Shown here in pieces: positions 49,665-58,727 of a stretch of DNA of 64,000 nucleotides. Each line of letters opens with the position of its first letter. The first letter of the stretch is position 1. The stretch is from Actinomycetes bacterium. Lineage in GTDB: Bacteria > Actinomycetota > Actinomycetes > Propionibacteriales > Propionibacteriaceae. The stretch covers positions 12,506-76,505 of the forward strand of contig JAEVYS010000051.1 in assembly GCA_023392635.1 (NCBI GenBank). The letters run 5' to 3'. Made by a program: the position numbers and the translations under genes. The notes beneath the pieces are model-generated. The model was not told the DNA's origin. It did not search any database and saw nothing but the letters and a program-made list of their open reading frames with translations.

Positions 49665-50321
49665 GCTCACAGCCTGCGGCTGGAGTTCGTCCCAGACCTG
49701 GCGCAGGGCCCCTTCGAACAGCTCGAGCGGCTGGGCACCGGAGATGCCGTACTTCCCGGCGAGAACGAAGAACGGGACGCCCTGGATGCCGAGCTCGCCG
49801 GCGCTGAGCACGTCGGCGGTGACCTCCGCGTCCCGTTCTCCGGAGTCGATCGCCTCGCGGGCGGCGTCGGCCTCGAGGCCCACCGACTTGGCGAGCTCCA
49901 CCAGGGTGTCGGCGTCGTTCACGTCCCGGCCGTCGGTGAAGTGGGCCTCGAACAGGGCGAGTTCGAGGTCCCAGGCCGTCCGCTCCGACCTCTGCCCGGC
50001 CAGCTGCAGCAGCCGGTGGGCACGGCGGGAATTGGCCACCACCAGCGCGTCGAAGTCGTAGGTGAGGCCGTCACCGGCTGCCGCCGCGGCGACGCGGGCC
50101 GTCATCTGGTGAACGGTGGCCAGGTCGAGTCCCTTGGACCGGGCGAGGTACTCCGCCTCACTGCCGTCGAAGTGGTCGGGCAGGCTGGGGTCGAGCTGGA
50201 ACGAGTGCAGCCGAACGTCCACCTGTCCCGCGTGTTCGAAGCCGTCCAGGGCCTTCGCCAGCCGGGTGAGACCCAGATAGCACCACGGGCAGGCGATGTC
50301 TGACCAGATGTCGATGCGCAT
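49662..50321 (-). CDS. DsbA family oxidoreductase (FrnE-like)
   Basis: A 219-residue thioredoxin-fold protein with the redox motif DIACPWCYLG near the start and the cis-Pro loop GIQGVPFFVLAGKYGISGAQP. No signal peptide, so cytoplasmic; FrnE-type proteins are disulfide isomerases or polyketide-related enzymes. The family start MRIDIWSDIACPW is the ATG at 50321; a GTG at 50336 with GGGAGG upstream is a possible longer start. Its stop lies in the repeated arm of the preceding palindrome. Confidence 0.87.
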   Translation of the reverse strand: MRIDIWSDIACPWCYLGLTRLAKALDGFEHAGQVDVRLHSFQLDPSLPDHFDGSEAEYLARSKGLDLATVHQMTARVAAAAAGDGLTYDFDALVVANSRRAHRLLQLAGQRSERTAWDLELALFEAHFTDGRDVNDADTLVELAKSVGLEADAAREAIDSGERDAEVTADVLSAGELGIQGVPFFVLAGKYGISGAQPLELFEGALRQVWDELQPQAVS

Positions 50322-50374
50322 GCCAGGGCGAACCACCACACCTCCCAACGCATTCCCGTCCGCAAGGAGTGGCG

Positions 50375-52453
50375 TCAGTTCGCCTTCGCGTACTTCTCCA
50401 TGAGTTGCTGGGGGAGCAGTTCGTAGCCGTGGAACTCCCGGGTGAACGTGCCGGAGCCGTGCGCGATGCCCCGCAGGTCGATCGCGTAACGGGACAGTTC
50501 GGTCTGGGGCACCAGCGCCCGGATGATCGCCTTGTGGTTCTCGGAGTCAGACCCGAGCAGCTGGCCGCGGCGGCCGGTCAGGTCGGTCATGACGGCACCC
50601 AGGTACTCTTCGCCCACGGTGACGGTGACCAGGTCGAGCGGCTCGAGCAGGGCGACGGTCTTGGGCGTGGCCGCTTCCTTGATGGCCAGCGAGCCGGCCA
50701 TCTGGAAGGCCATGTCCGAGGAGTCGACGGAGTGCGCCTTGCCGTCGAACAGGGTCACGCGCACGTCAACCATGGGGAAGCCGGCGAACACGCCCTTCTC
50801 CAGCTGGCTGCGGACGCCCTTCTCCACGCTCGGGATGAACTGGCGTGGCACGGCGCCGCCCACCACCTTGTCCACGAACTCGAAGCCGCCACCGCGGGGG
50901 AGCGGCTCGACCTCGATGTTGCACACGGCGTACTGGCCGTGGCCGCCGGACTGCTTCACGTGGCGTCCCATGGCGGTGGCCTTGGCGATGAAGGTCTCGC
51001 GCAGCGGGATCTTCAGCTCCTCCTGCTCCACCTTCACGCCGTACCGCTCGGACAGGCGCGCGGTGAGCAGGTCGGCGTGCGCCTGCCCGGTCGTCCACAG
51101 CACGAGCTGGTCGTTGCCGCCGCGGTCGAGCCGGACGGTGGTGTCCTCGACGGCGAGCCGCTGCAGGGCCCCGGCCAGCTTGTCCTCGTCGTTGCGGGTC
51201 GCGGCCCGGATGGCCAGCGGGAGCAGCGGCTCGGGCAGGTCCCAGGGCACGACCAGCGCGGGACGGTCCTTGGACGACAGGGTGTCGCCGGTCTCGGCGG
51301 TGGTCAGCTTCGGCACCATGACGATCTCGCCCGCGATCGCGGAGGACCGTGGCTTGAGCTCCGTTCCGACCGCAGCCTGGATCAGGCCGACGCGCTCGTC
51401 GTTGTCGTGGTCGGGATGGGCGTCGTCGGGCTTGGGCCGGTGCCCGGAGATGTGCACGAGGTCCTCCGCCTTGAGCGTCCCCGAGAAGATGCGGACCATC
51501 GACAGCCGGCCGGCGAACGGGTCGGTGGTGGTCCGGATGACCTGCGCCACGAGTGGCGCGGCCGGGTCGGTCGGCGGGTTCGGCAGGTCCTTGCCGTCCG
51601 GCGTGGTGGCGTGCGGGTTGGGGTGCAGGGACGGGGTCGGGAAGCCGTGCTCGATCAGCCGCAGCAACTCCTCGACGCCGACGCCGGTGTTCGATGCGAC
51701 CGGGACGACCGGGAAGAGGTTCGCGGTGGCGACGGCCTTGCGCAGGTCGTCGAGGAGGTAGTCGGTGTCGAGCTCCTCGCCGCTGAGGTAGCGATCCATC
51801 AGGGAGTCGTCCTCGGCCTCCTGGATGATCGCCTCGATCAGCGGTCCCCTGTAGGTCTCGACGTGGGAGTCGTCGGAGGTCAGCTTGCGGTTGACCACCT
51901 CGCCGCCGGAGTAGTCGTGCTCCTCCAGGCTGAGCAGGCCGATGTTGCCGGCGACCACGCCGGGCGCGCTCAGCGTGGGCACGTGCGTGGGCAGGACGCC
52001 CTCGCCCAGCTTGTCCTGCATGTCGGCGACCGAACCGTCGAAGTCGGCGTGGCCGGCGTCCAGCTTGGTGAGGGCGATGATGCGCGGCAGGTTCGCCGCG
52101 GTGCACTCGTCCCACAGCGCCTGGGCCGCGCCGTCGATGCCGTCGGCGGCCGAGATGACGAAGATCGCCGCATCCGCCGCACGGATGCCGGCGCGCAGCT
52201 CGCCCACGAAGTCGGGGTGTCCGGGGGCGTCCAGGAGGTTCACCAACACGTCGCCCGTGACGAGCGAGGCGAGGTAGAGCTGCGCGGCGCGCTCGGCGTC
52301 CTCCTTCTCCCCGCGGTAGCCGGCGAGCCTGGCCTTGAGCAGCTGCTCGAACAGTGAGGTCTTCCCCGAGCCCGCGTTTCCGATCAGGACAACATTGCGG
52401 ACGTCATCGGGACTGGTCACCTGCATCGAGGCAGCGCTCAACTTTGAACTCAT
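50375..52453 (-). CDS. Elongation factor G-like protein EF-G2
   Basis: A 692-residue GTPase of the second EF-G class found in actinobacteria. G1 is GNAGSGKTS, G3 is LLDAPGHPDFVGEL, G4 is ALTKLDAG. Domains II to V follow, with VHISGHRPKP and MGRHVKQSGGHGQYAVCNIE in the domain IV region. Mycobacterial EF-G2 binds GTP without ribosome-dependent hydrolysis, so a classic translocation role is doubtful. The ATG at 52453 is taken as start, with ATG nine codons later as alternative. Located between the DsbA-like gene and citrate synthase. Confidence 0.92.
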   Translation of the reverse strand: MSSKLSAASMQVTSPDDVRNVVLIGNAGSGKTSLFEQLLKARLAGYRGEKEDAERAAQLYLASLVTGDVLVNLLDAPGHPDFVGELRAGIRAADAAIFVISAADGIDGAAQALWDECTAANLPRIIALTKLDAGHADFDGSVADMQDKLGEGVLPTHVPTLSAPGVVAGNIGLLSLEEHDYSGGEVVNRKLTSDDSHVETYRGPLIEAIIQEAEDDSLMDRYLSGEELDTDYLLDDLRKAVATANLFPVVPVASNTGVGVEELLRLIEHGFPTPSLHPNPHATTPDGKDLPNPPTDPAAPLVAQVIRTTTDPFAGRLSMVRIFSGTLKAEDLVHISGHRPKPDDAHPDHDNDERVGLIQAAVGTELKPRSSAIAGEIVMVPKLTTAETGDTLSSKDRPALVVPWDLPEPLLPLAIRAATRNDEDKLAGALQRLAVEDTTVRLDRGGNDQLVLWTTGQAHADLLTARLSERYGVKVEQEELKIPLRETFIAKATAMGRHVKQSGGHGQYAVCNIEVEPLPRGGGFEFVDKVVGGAVPRQFIPSVEKGVRSQLEKGVFAGFPMVDVRVTLFDGKAHSVDSSDMAFQMAGSLAIKEAATPKTVALLEPLDLVTVTVGEEYLGAVMTDLTGRRGQLLGSDSENHKAIIRALVPQTELSRYAIDLRGIAHGSGTFTREFHGYELLPQQLMEKYAKAN

Positions 52454-52528
52454 GGGGAATACCTTGCCACGCGCCCTTCGGCTTGCAAGCTGGTTCGCCG
52501 AGATCCGGGCGGGCAGGGACGGGCAGGA

Positions 52529-53809
52529 TCAGGCGCGCTCCTCCATGGGGACGTAGCTGCGCGTCGGCGAGCCGGTGTAGATCTGCTTGGGGCGCATGAT
52601 CTTCTGCTCGGAATCGGTGATGAACTCCTGGTACTGAGCGGCCCATCCGGACGTGCGGGGGACGGCGAACAGCACGGTGAACATCTCCGGCGGGAAGCCG
52701 AGCGCCTCATAGATCAGGCCGGAGTAGAAGTCGACGTTGGGGTAGAGCCGGCGGCTGACGAAGTACTCGTCGGTGAGGCCGTACTTCTCCAGTTCCTGGG
52801 CAACCTTGAGCAGCGGGTTGACCCCGGTGACCTCGAAGACGTCCTCGACGGACTTCTTGATGATCTTGGCCCGCGGATCGTAGTTCTTGTAGACGCGATG
52901 GCCGAAGCCCATCATGCGAACGCGCCCGTTCTTGACGCCCTCGATGAACTCGGGGACGCGGTCCGGCGTCCCGATCTCGCGCAGCATCTTCAGCACGGCC
53001 TCGTTCGCCCCACCGTGCAGGGGCCCGTGCAGGGCTCCGATGCCGGCGGAGCAGGAGGTGTAGAGGTCATTGCCCGAACTGGCGACGGAGCGGACGGCGT
53101 TGGTCGAGCAGTTCTGCTCGTGGTCGGCGTGGAGGATGAAGAGCACCTCCATCGCCCGGATGAGCCGCGGGTCGGCGGCGTAGCGACGCTCGTTCTGCTT
53201 GAACAGCATGGCCAGGAAGTTGTGGCAGTAGCCGTAGGAGTCGTCGGGATTGATGTACGGCCTGGCCTTGCCCTTGCGGTAGGCGAACGCGGCCAGCGTC
53301 GGCATCTTGGCGATGAGGCGCGCGATGTTGAGGTCGCGGGCGGCCGGGTCCTCGAAGTTCCGGGCGTCGGGGTAGAAGGAGTAGAACGCGGCAACGGAGG
53401 CCATCAGGATGGTCATCGGGTGCGCGTCGTAGGGGAAGCCGGCGAGGACGGTCTTCAGCTTGTCCGGCAGCATCCGGTGGGTGGTGATCAGCGACTCCCA
53501 CTCCACCAGCTGGTTCGGCGTGGGCAACTCGCCGTTCAGCAGCAGGTAGGCGACCTCGAGGTAGGTGGAGTTCTCGGCGAGGTCGGCGATCGGGTAACCC
53601 CGGTACTCCAGGACGCCGGCGTCGCCGTCGATGTAGGTGATCGAGGAGCGGCACACGGCCGTGTTCATGAAGCCGGGATCGAAGGTCGCCAGCGGCTCAC
53701 CACCGATGTCGAACCGGCGCAGTTCGGTGGCGCGGATCGTCGCGTCCGTGATCGCCAGCTCGGCTTCGACGCCGGTGGCGGGATAGCGGATCTGGAGAGT
53801 CTCGGACAT
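52529..53809 (-). CDS. gltA: Citrate synthase
   Basis: Condenses oxaloacetate and acetyl-CoA, first step of the TCA cycle. The 426-residue hexameric (GltA) type has HADHEQNCSTNAVRSVASSG (His), GPLHGGANEAVLKML (His) and GFGHRVYKNYDPRA (Asp), the catalytic triad regions. The frame is open upstream, but MSETLQIRYPATGVEAEL at ATG 53809 is the family start, 6 nt after TATCGT, again a leaderless arrangement. 206 bp of non-coding DNA separate it from the divergent membrane gene. Confidence 0.96.
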   Translation of the reverse strand: MSETLQIRYPATGVEAELAITDATIRATELRRFDIGGEPLATFDPGFMNTAVCRSSITYIDGDAGVLEYRGYPIADLAENSTYLEVAYLLLNGELPTPNQLVEWESLITTHRMLPDKLKTVLAGFPYDAHPMTILMASVAAFYSFYPDARNFEDPAARDLNIARLIAKMPTLAAFAYRKGKARPYINPDDSYGYCHNFLAMLFKQNERRYAADPRLIRAMEVLFILHADHEQNCSTNAVRSVASSGNDLYTSCSAGIGALHGPLHGGANEAVLKMLREIGTPDRVPEFIEGVKNGRVRMMGFGHRVYKNYDPRAKIIKKSVEDVFEVTGVNPLLKVAQELEKYGLTDEYFVSRRLYPNVDFYSGLIYEALGFPPEMFTVLFAVPRTSGWAAQYQEFITDSEQKIMRPKQIYTGSPTRSYVPMEERA

Positions 53810-54015
53810 GCCCGCACGATATTGCCGCTGTGTTTCCGTGGCGTGTCGTCTCGGGTCGTGGGGGCGGACAGGTGACCTCTCGTCCACCTGGCCCGCGCCG
53901 ACGGGCAACGATGCGGTCGCGACCGCATAACGCTGTGATCGCGGCGCCGTAACGATTCGATCCCGACAGGTCAAGACGCCCACGGGGGCGCGATCACCAC
54001 CCCTACGTTGAGCAC

Positions 54016-55212
54016 GTGATTCGGGAGCGGGCGATGTGGCTGGCCACGCCGTGGTTCTTCGCTGCGGTCGTGGTGCTGTTCCTCAACGACCGAGTCTTCA
54101 AGGCGGCATCGCCCGGGCTGGTCACCGGGAAGCTGAGCGATTTCGCAGGCCTCATAGTGGTGGCAACGCTCGCCTCGGTTCTGTTCGGACCCGGCGCAGG
54201 CACTTCCCTGGCCGCAGTGGCGTTCCTCGTCCTGAAGACCGCGCCCGGTGCCGCTGAGCTCGTCGCCCCCCTGATGGGTGGCGGGGTGACGCTGCGCGAT
54301 CCGTCTGACCTGGTTGCGCTGATCGCCCTCCCGCCGCTGTGGCTCGCGCTCAGGCGTACTCATGCCGACCAGCGATGGCGGACGCGGCGCGGCTGGGCCG
54401 TGGTCGGCCTGCTCGCGGCCGTCGCGGCGACCACGGCCACCTCCCCACCACCCCAGAGCGAGGTTCGGGACGTCGGCTACCAGGCGGGAGCCTTTCACGC
54501 CGAGGTGTACCTCGAGAACGGCTACGGCACACGGTGGCTGCGCAGCACGGACGGCGGCGCGACCTGGGCCAGGGAGGCACAGGAGCCGGGGCTTCTCCCC
54601 CAGGCCGAGGAACTCGGTGACGACGAGGGCTGGCAGCTCTGCGCCGCCGGCGGGGTGTGCTACCGGGTCGTCCCGGTGCAGGCAGCGGGCAGCCCGGGAT
54701 CGCGGCCCAACTGGTGGGTGCAGCGCCGCGGCACCGAGGGTGAATGGCAGGTCGAGAAGTACCTTGGGACGAGCGGATACTGGGTCACCGGTCTCGCGGT
54801 CAACCCGTCGAATCCCGATGAGGCGATGGTCGGCAACCGGGACATGGCGCTCGTCCGGGCCGCGACTGGGGTGTGGCGGGAGGTGGACCTGCTCACGATC
54901 GCGAGCGATCCGCAGTGGCAACGCGACCTGGTCACCACCTTCGGCTCTCAGGGGTTCACGTTCGTGGTCTGCGTGCTGACCAGCGTGATCGGCTGGCTCC
55001 TCGTGCCGTGGCTGGCGATCCGATGGGTGCTCCAGGCGGTGAACGTCCTCGCCTTCGCGGCGATGTGGGTACTTGGCATCCTGTCCTCGCCGTTGGGGCG
55101 GCTGCGCATGGACGGGATCTGGGTTGCGATCGCCGTGGTCCTCGCCGCGCTGATGAGGCTCAGCTGGTGGCTCGAACGCCGCTCCCATCCCGTCGGCCAG
55201 GGTCCACCATGA
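54016..55212 (+). CDS. Membrane protein with Asp-box-like motif, paralogue 1
   Basis: A 398-residue protein. Four hydrophobic helices fill residues 1-140 (WFFAAVVVLFLNDRVF to VVGLLAAVAATTA), an extracellular domain covers about 150-305, and three helices follow (about 310-385). The outer domain has the Asp-box-like WLRSTDGGATWAREAQEPGL, LCAAGGVCYRVV, and TGLAVNPSNPDEAMVGNR, features of beta-propeller blades. Function unknown. The GTG at 54016 lies 6 nt after TACGTT. It overlaps the next gene by 4 bp; that gene repeats the same outer domain, so the pair is a duplication. Confidence 0.72.
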   Translation: MIRERAMWLATPWFFAAVVVLFLNDRVFKAASPGLVTGKLSDFAGLIVVATLASVLFGPGAGTSLAAVAFLVLKTAPGAAELVAPLMGGGVTLRDPSDLVALIALPPLWLALRRTHADQRWRTRRGWAVVGLLAAVAATTATSPPPQSEVRDVGYQAGAFHAEVYLENGYGTRWLRSTDGGATWAREAQEPGLLPQAEELGDDEGWQLCAAGGVCYRVVPVQAAGSPGSRPNWWVQRRGTEGEWQVEKYLGTSGYWVTGLAVNPSNPDEAMVGNRDMALVRAATGVWREVDLLTIASDPQWQRDLVTTFGSQGFTFVVCVLTSVIGWLLVPWLAIRWVLQAVNVLAFAAMWVLGILSSPLGRLRMDGIWVAIAVVLAALMRLSWWLERRSHPVGQGPP

Positions 55213-56174
55213 CCGGGTCGACGCCGGGCGCCCCCTCCGGAGCGCGGCTGGACGAGCCCGGCCGGGCACCGCGTCCGGTGGCCCGGGCCCGGCGTGGGTG
55301 GCTCATGGGCGCCGCGGCGATGTTCGTCCTCCTGGTGCTGGGCAGCGGCGTTCTCGGCGTCGACCTGCGCCCGCCGACCCTGTTCGGCGGCGTGGAGCAG
55401 GTCGGGTACGCCAACGGCTCCTTCTACGTGCGGGTGGAGCCGAACCGGAGCATCGGCGCTCGGTGGCTCGCCAGCGCGGACGGCGGCCGGACCTGGATGC
55501 ATTCCCTGCAGCCCTTCGGTCTCGTCGCCGCAGCGAAGGTGGCGTCAGAGACCTGGTCGGCCTGCGCGGACGACGGCACCTGCTACCGAGCCCGGATGGA
55601 CTACCCACCGGGCTACCCCAAGGTGCCCAGCAGGCACCTCGTGGAGCGCAGCGTCGGCGGGTCGGACTGGGTGATCGGATCCGACCTGCCCACGGCCCCT
55701 GCCATCATCGGCTTGGCCGTGAACGCCGCGGACAGCAATCAGGCCGTGGCGATCAGTTGGGGCTACGCGTTCTACCGCGACCCCGCCGGTGGCTGGCAGG
55801 TACTGGACCTGGCGGCGGTGGGAAGCGACCCCCCGCCGGTGCAGTGGGTGATCGGATGGATCGGCAGCCGGACGATGACGATCGCGCTCGCGATCCTCCT
55901 GAGCGCGCTGGGGTGGCTCCTGCTGCCCTCGCTCCAGGCCAGGTGGCTGGTGCAGTTGTCGACTCTTGCCGTCTTCGGGATCGTGCAACTGGTCGCCCTG
56001 TTCTCCTTCGGGATCGGGGTGTTCTGGCCCAACCTGATCTGGGCGATCGCTACGGTCGCCGTGGTGCTGCGGGTGCATCGCGGGGCGCCGCGCCAGGTGG
56101 CGCCTGCGTCCCCACCGCCCGCGTCACCACCATCGACGCCGACCGGTTTTGACCCCCTCACCGGCGCACGGTAA
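55209..56174 (+). CDS. Membrane protein with Asp-box-like motif, paralogue 2
   Basis: A 321-residue protein. A basic N-terminus is followed by one helix (about 32-52), an outer domain (about 60-215) with RWLASADGGRTWMHSLQPFGL, SACADDGTCYRARM and IGLAVNAADSNQAVAIS, then three helices (about 225-285) and a Pro/Ser tail. The outer domain aligns along its length with that of the gene upstream. ATG 55209 overlaps the upstream stop (ATGA). Its 3' end contains the -35 and -10 of the rplM operon. Confidence 0.72.
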   Translation: MTGSTPGAPSGARLDEPGRAPRPVARARRGWLMGAAAMFVLLVLGSGVLGVDLRPPTLFGGVEQVGYANGSFYVRVEPNRSIGARWLASADGGRTWMHSLQPFGLVAAAKVASETWSACADDGTCYRARMDYPPGYPKVPSRHLVERSVGGSDWVIGSDLPTAPAIIGLAVNAADSNQAVAISWGYAFYRDPAGGWQVLDLAAVGSDPPPVQWVIGWIGSRTMTIALAILLSALGWLLLPSLQARWLVQLSTLAVFGIVQLVALFSFGIGVFWPNLIWAIATVAVVLRVHRGAPRQVAPASPPPASPPSTPTGFDPLTGAR

Positions 56175-56177
56175 TCT
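56149..56177 (+). promoter_or_regulatory. Promoter of rplM-rpsI, inside the upstream gene's 3' end
   Basis: TTGACC (56149-56154), a 17-bp spacer and TAATCT (56172-56177) are near consensus. The -10 overlaps the TAA stop of the upstream membrane gene. Transcription from about 56184 gives an 80-nt leader before the rplM GTG. Confidence 0.7.
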
Positions 56178-56263
56178 AAGGCGCTGTTGCGCTGAGGTCC
56201 GTTTTCATGGTGGATCCCGCAGGAGACAAAGAGCTACAACACATGGAAGCAGGTCGCAGACTC

Positions 56264-56707
56264 GTGTCTACGTACAGCCCCAAGCCTGGCGAGATCACCA
56301 GGGACTGGCACGTGATCGACGCCGAGGACGTCGTCCTCGGCCGGCTGGCCGTCACCGCGGCGACCCTTCTGCGTGGCAAGCACAAGCCGCAGTTCGCCCC
56401 CCACGTCGACGCCGGTGACTTCGTCATCGTCGTGAACGCGTCGAAGATCGCCCTGACCGGCAACAAGGCCACCGACAAGATGGCCTACCGTCACTCCGGT
56501 CGTCCCGGCGGCCTGAGCGCCGTCCCCTACGGCGAACTGCTGAAGTCCGACCCGCGCAAGGCCGTCGAGCGCGCGGTCTGGGGCATGCTCCCCAAGAACA
56601 AGCTGGCTCGTCAGCTGATCAAGAAGCTCAAGGTCTACAGCGGCCCCGAGCATCCCCACAGCGCGCAGAAGCCGCAGCCCTACCAGATCACCCAGATCGC
56701 TCAGTGA
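56264..56707 (+). CDS. rplM: 50S ribosomal protein L13
   Basis: A 147-residue early-assembly protein of the large subunit. YSPKPGEITRDWHVIDAED, VVLGRLAVTAATLLRGKHKP, FAPHVDAGDFVIVVNA, YRHSGRPGG and VWGMLPKNKLARQLI are canonical. GTG 56264 (STYSPKPG) matches the family length; ATG 56243 or ATG 56207 would add 7 or 19 residues without homology. It is transcribed with rpsI from a promoter at 56149-56177. Confidence 0.95.
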   Translation: MSTYSPKPGEITRDWHVIDAEDVVLGRLAVTAATLLRGKHKPQFAPHVDAGDFVIVVNASKIALTGNKATDKMAYRHSGRPGGLSAVPYGELLKSDPRKAVERAVWGMLPKNKLARQLIKKLKVYSGPEHPHSAQKPQPYQITQIAQ

Positions 56708-56721
56708 GCCGAGGAAGCACC

Positions 56722-57237
56722 GTGACCGAGACTGTCGAAGAGACTGCTGGCGACGAGGTCGTCCCCTTCGTTGAGGACGATCGGGAGATCGCCTACCGCG
56801 CCGAGGCCGTGGCCAGCGCTCCGCTGCCGGGCGGTCGTCCGGCCGTCATCGCGCCTGCCGGTGCGACCGGCCGCCGCAAGGAGGCCATCGCCCGCGTCCG
56901 GATCGTCCCGGGCACCGGCCAGTTCTCGATCAACGGTCGTGCGCTGGAGGACTACTTCCCGAACAAGCTGCACCAGCAGACGGTCAACGAGCCGTTCGTG
57001 ACCGCTGCGGTCGTCGGCGCCTACGACGTCATCGCGACGATCGTCGGCGGCGGCGTGACCGGTCAGGCCGGCGCGCTGCGCCTGGGCATCGCCCGCGCTC
57101 TCAACGCGGTGGACGTGGAGGCCAGCCGTCCCGCCCTGAAGAAGGCCGGCCTGCTGACCCGCGACGCCCGTGTCAAGGAGCGCAAGAAGGCCGGTCTGAA
57201 GAAGGCCCGCAAGGCTCCTCAGTACAGCAAGCGCTGA
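56722..57237 (+). CDS. rpsI: 30S ribosomal protein S9 with N-terminal extension
   Basis: A 171-residue small-subunit protein. The C-terminal 128 residues are canonical: ATGRRKEAIARVRIVPGTG, GGVTGQAGALRLGIARAL and the tRNA-contacting end KKARKAPQYSKR. The first 45 residues are an acidic Glu/Val extension, common in actinobacteria. GTG 56722 has GAGGAAG upstream; GTG 56704 overlapping the rplM stop is an alternative. glmM follows 13 bp downstream. Confidence 0.95.
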   Translation: MTETVEETAGDEVVPFVEDDREIAYRAEAVASAPLPGGRPAVIAPAGATGRRKEAIARVRIVPGTGQFSINGRALEDYFPNKLHQQTVNEPFVTAAVVGAYDVIATIVGGGVTGQAGALRLGIARALNAVDVEASRPALKKAGLLTRDARVKERKKAGLKKARKAPQYSKR

Positions 57238-57250
57238 CCCGGGTCGGGCC

Positions 57251-58618
57251 ATGGCTCGACTCTTCGGCACGGACGGGGTTCGCGGCACCGCGAATCTCGA
57301 CCTGACCGCGGAAATCGCCCTCGAACTCTCGGTGGCGGCCGCCCACGTGCTGGGCGAGGCCGGGGCCTTCGGCAGTTCGCGGCGTCCCGTGGCCCTGGTC
57401 GGCCGGGACACCCGCGCCAGTGGCGAGTTCCTCGAAGCTGCCGTGGTGGCGGGGCTGGCGTCCGCCGGCGTCGATGTCGTTCGCCTCGGCGTGCTCCCCA
57501 CCCCGGGTGTCGCCCACCTGGTGGGCGCCCTGGACGCGGACCTGGGCGTCATGCTGTCGGCGAGCCACAACCCGATGCCCGACAACGGCGTCAAGTTCTT
57601 CGCGCGGGGCGGCGTGAAGCTCGACGACCTCATCGAGGACGCCATCGAGCAGCGCATGGGCGAGGTGTGGCTGCGTCCCACCGGGGGCCTGGTCGGGCGG
57701 GTGGTCGAGGATGCGGGAGCGATCGAGGCCTACGTCGCACACCTGGTGAGCAGCCTGGGTGACGACGCCAGTCTCGAGGGACTCAAGGTCGTGGTGGACT
57801 GTGCGAACGGCGCCGCATCCATGACGGCGCTGGCGGCGTTCGAGGCGCAGGGTGCCACCGTCGTCCCGCTGCACGCCGAGCCGGATGGCCTCAACATCAA
57901 CGACAACTGCGGATCCACCCACCTCGGCTCGCTGCAGGCCGCCGTCCTCGCTCACGGCGCCGACCTCGGCATCGGGCTGGACGGGGACGCCGACCGCTGC
58001 CTGGCCGTCGACGCCACGGGCGACGTGGTGGACGGTGACCAGATCCTCGCGATCCTGGCCCTGGCGATGCGCGAGGACGGAACACTGCACAGCGACACCG
58101 TCGTGGCCACCGTGATGAGCAACCTCGGCTTCCTGAACGCGATGCGCGATGCCGGCATCCACGTCGACCAGACGAAGGTGGGCGACCGGTACGTCCTCGA
58201 GGCCATGAACGCGAACGGGTTCACCCTCGGCGGAGAGCAGTCCGGACACGTCATCATGAGCGAGTTCGCGACCACCGGCGACGGCGTGCTCACCGCGCTC
58301 CACCTCGCGGCACGCATGGCACGCACGGGGCGGACGTTGCGCGACCTGGCGTCCGTGGTGACCCGTCTTCCCCAGGTACTGGTGAACGTCCCCAACGTGA
58401 ACAAGGCGCGTGCCGGGATAGATCCGGTGGTGAACGCGGCGGTTTCGGCGGAGTCGAAGGCGCTCGGCCGCAACGGGCGGGTGCTGTTGCGGCCGTCGGG
58501 CACGGAGCCGCTGGTGCGTGTCATGGTCGAGGCCGAGACCGCCGAACGTGCACTGGAGGTGGCCGAGCGCCTCGCCGATGTGGTCCGCGACCGGCTGAGC
58601 CTCGAACCCGCCCGCTGA
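57251..58618 (+). CDS. glmM: Phosphoglucosamine mutase
   Basis: Converts glucosamine 6-phosphate to glucosamine 1-phosphate for UDP-GlcNAc and cell-wall synthesis. 455 residues. FGTDGVRGTAN, the phosphoserine loop LSASHNPMPDNG, the metal loop GLDGDADRC, the sugar loop GGEQSGH and the phosphate loop RPSGTEPLVRVM are all present. It follows rpsI closely, the usual actinobacterial order rplM-rpsI-glmM. It works with glmS at 59789, which supplies its substrate. A 60-bp palindrome follows. Confidence 0.97.
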   Translation: MARLFGTDGVRGTANLDLTAEIALELSVAAAHVLGEAGAFGSSRRPVALVGRDTRASGEFLEAAVVAGLASAGVDVVRLGVLPTPGVAHLVGALDADLGVMLSASHNPMPDNGVKFFARGGVKLDDLIEDAIEQRMGEVWLRPTGGLVGRVVEDAGAIEAYVAHLVSSLGDDASLEGLKVVVDCANGAASMTALAAFEAQGATVVPLHAEPDGLNINDNCGSTHLGSLQAAVLAHGADLGIGLDGDADRCLAVDATGDVVDGDQILAILALAMREDGTLHSDTVVATVMSNLGFLNAMRDAGIHVDQTKVGDRYVLEAMNANGFTLGGEQSGHVIMSEFATTGDGVLTALHLAARMARTGRTLRDLASVVTRLPQVLVNVPNVNKARAGIDPVVNAAVSAESKALGRNGRVLLRPSGTEPLVRVMVEAETAERALEVAERLADVVRDRLSLEPAR

Positions 58619-58627
58619 ACTCGCAAA

Positions 58628-58687
58628 CGCCCCCGAACCGCACAGGTGCCCCCGGAATTCCGGGGGCACCTGTGAGGTTCGGGGGCG
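58628..58687. repeat. 60-bp palindrome between glmM and coaA
   Basis: Bases 58628-58657 pair with 58658-58687 with a single mismatch (58640 against 58675) and no loop; the centre is GGAATTCC. It lies in the gap between two convergent genes and would form a very stable hairpin in either transcript, so a bidirectional terminator is the simplest role. T tracts are absent. Confidence 0.85.
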
Positions 58688-58727
58688 CCTGCGTCGCCAG
58701 ACGGCTGGAGACGCACCGTCTGGGCCA

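Noticed and set aside
50369..52357. Open frame of 662 codons on the plus strand opposite EF-G2
   Set aside because: Composition is that of a shadow frame (Gly/Arg/Val/Leu repeats); the opposite strand encodes a full EF-G2 with all GTPase motifs.
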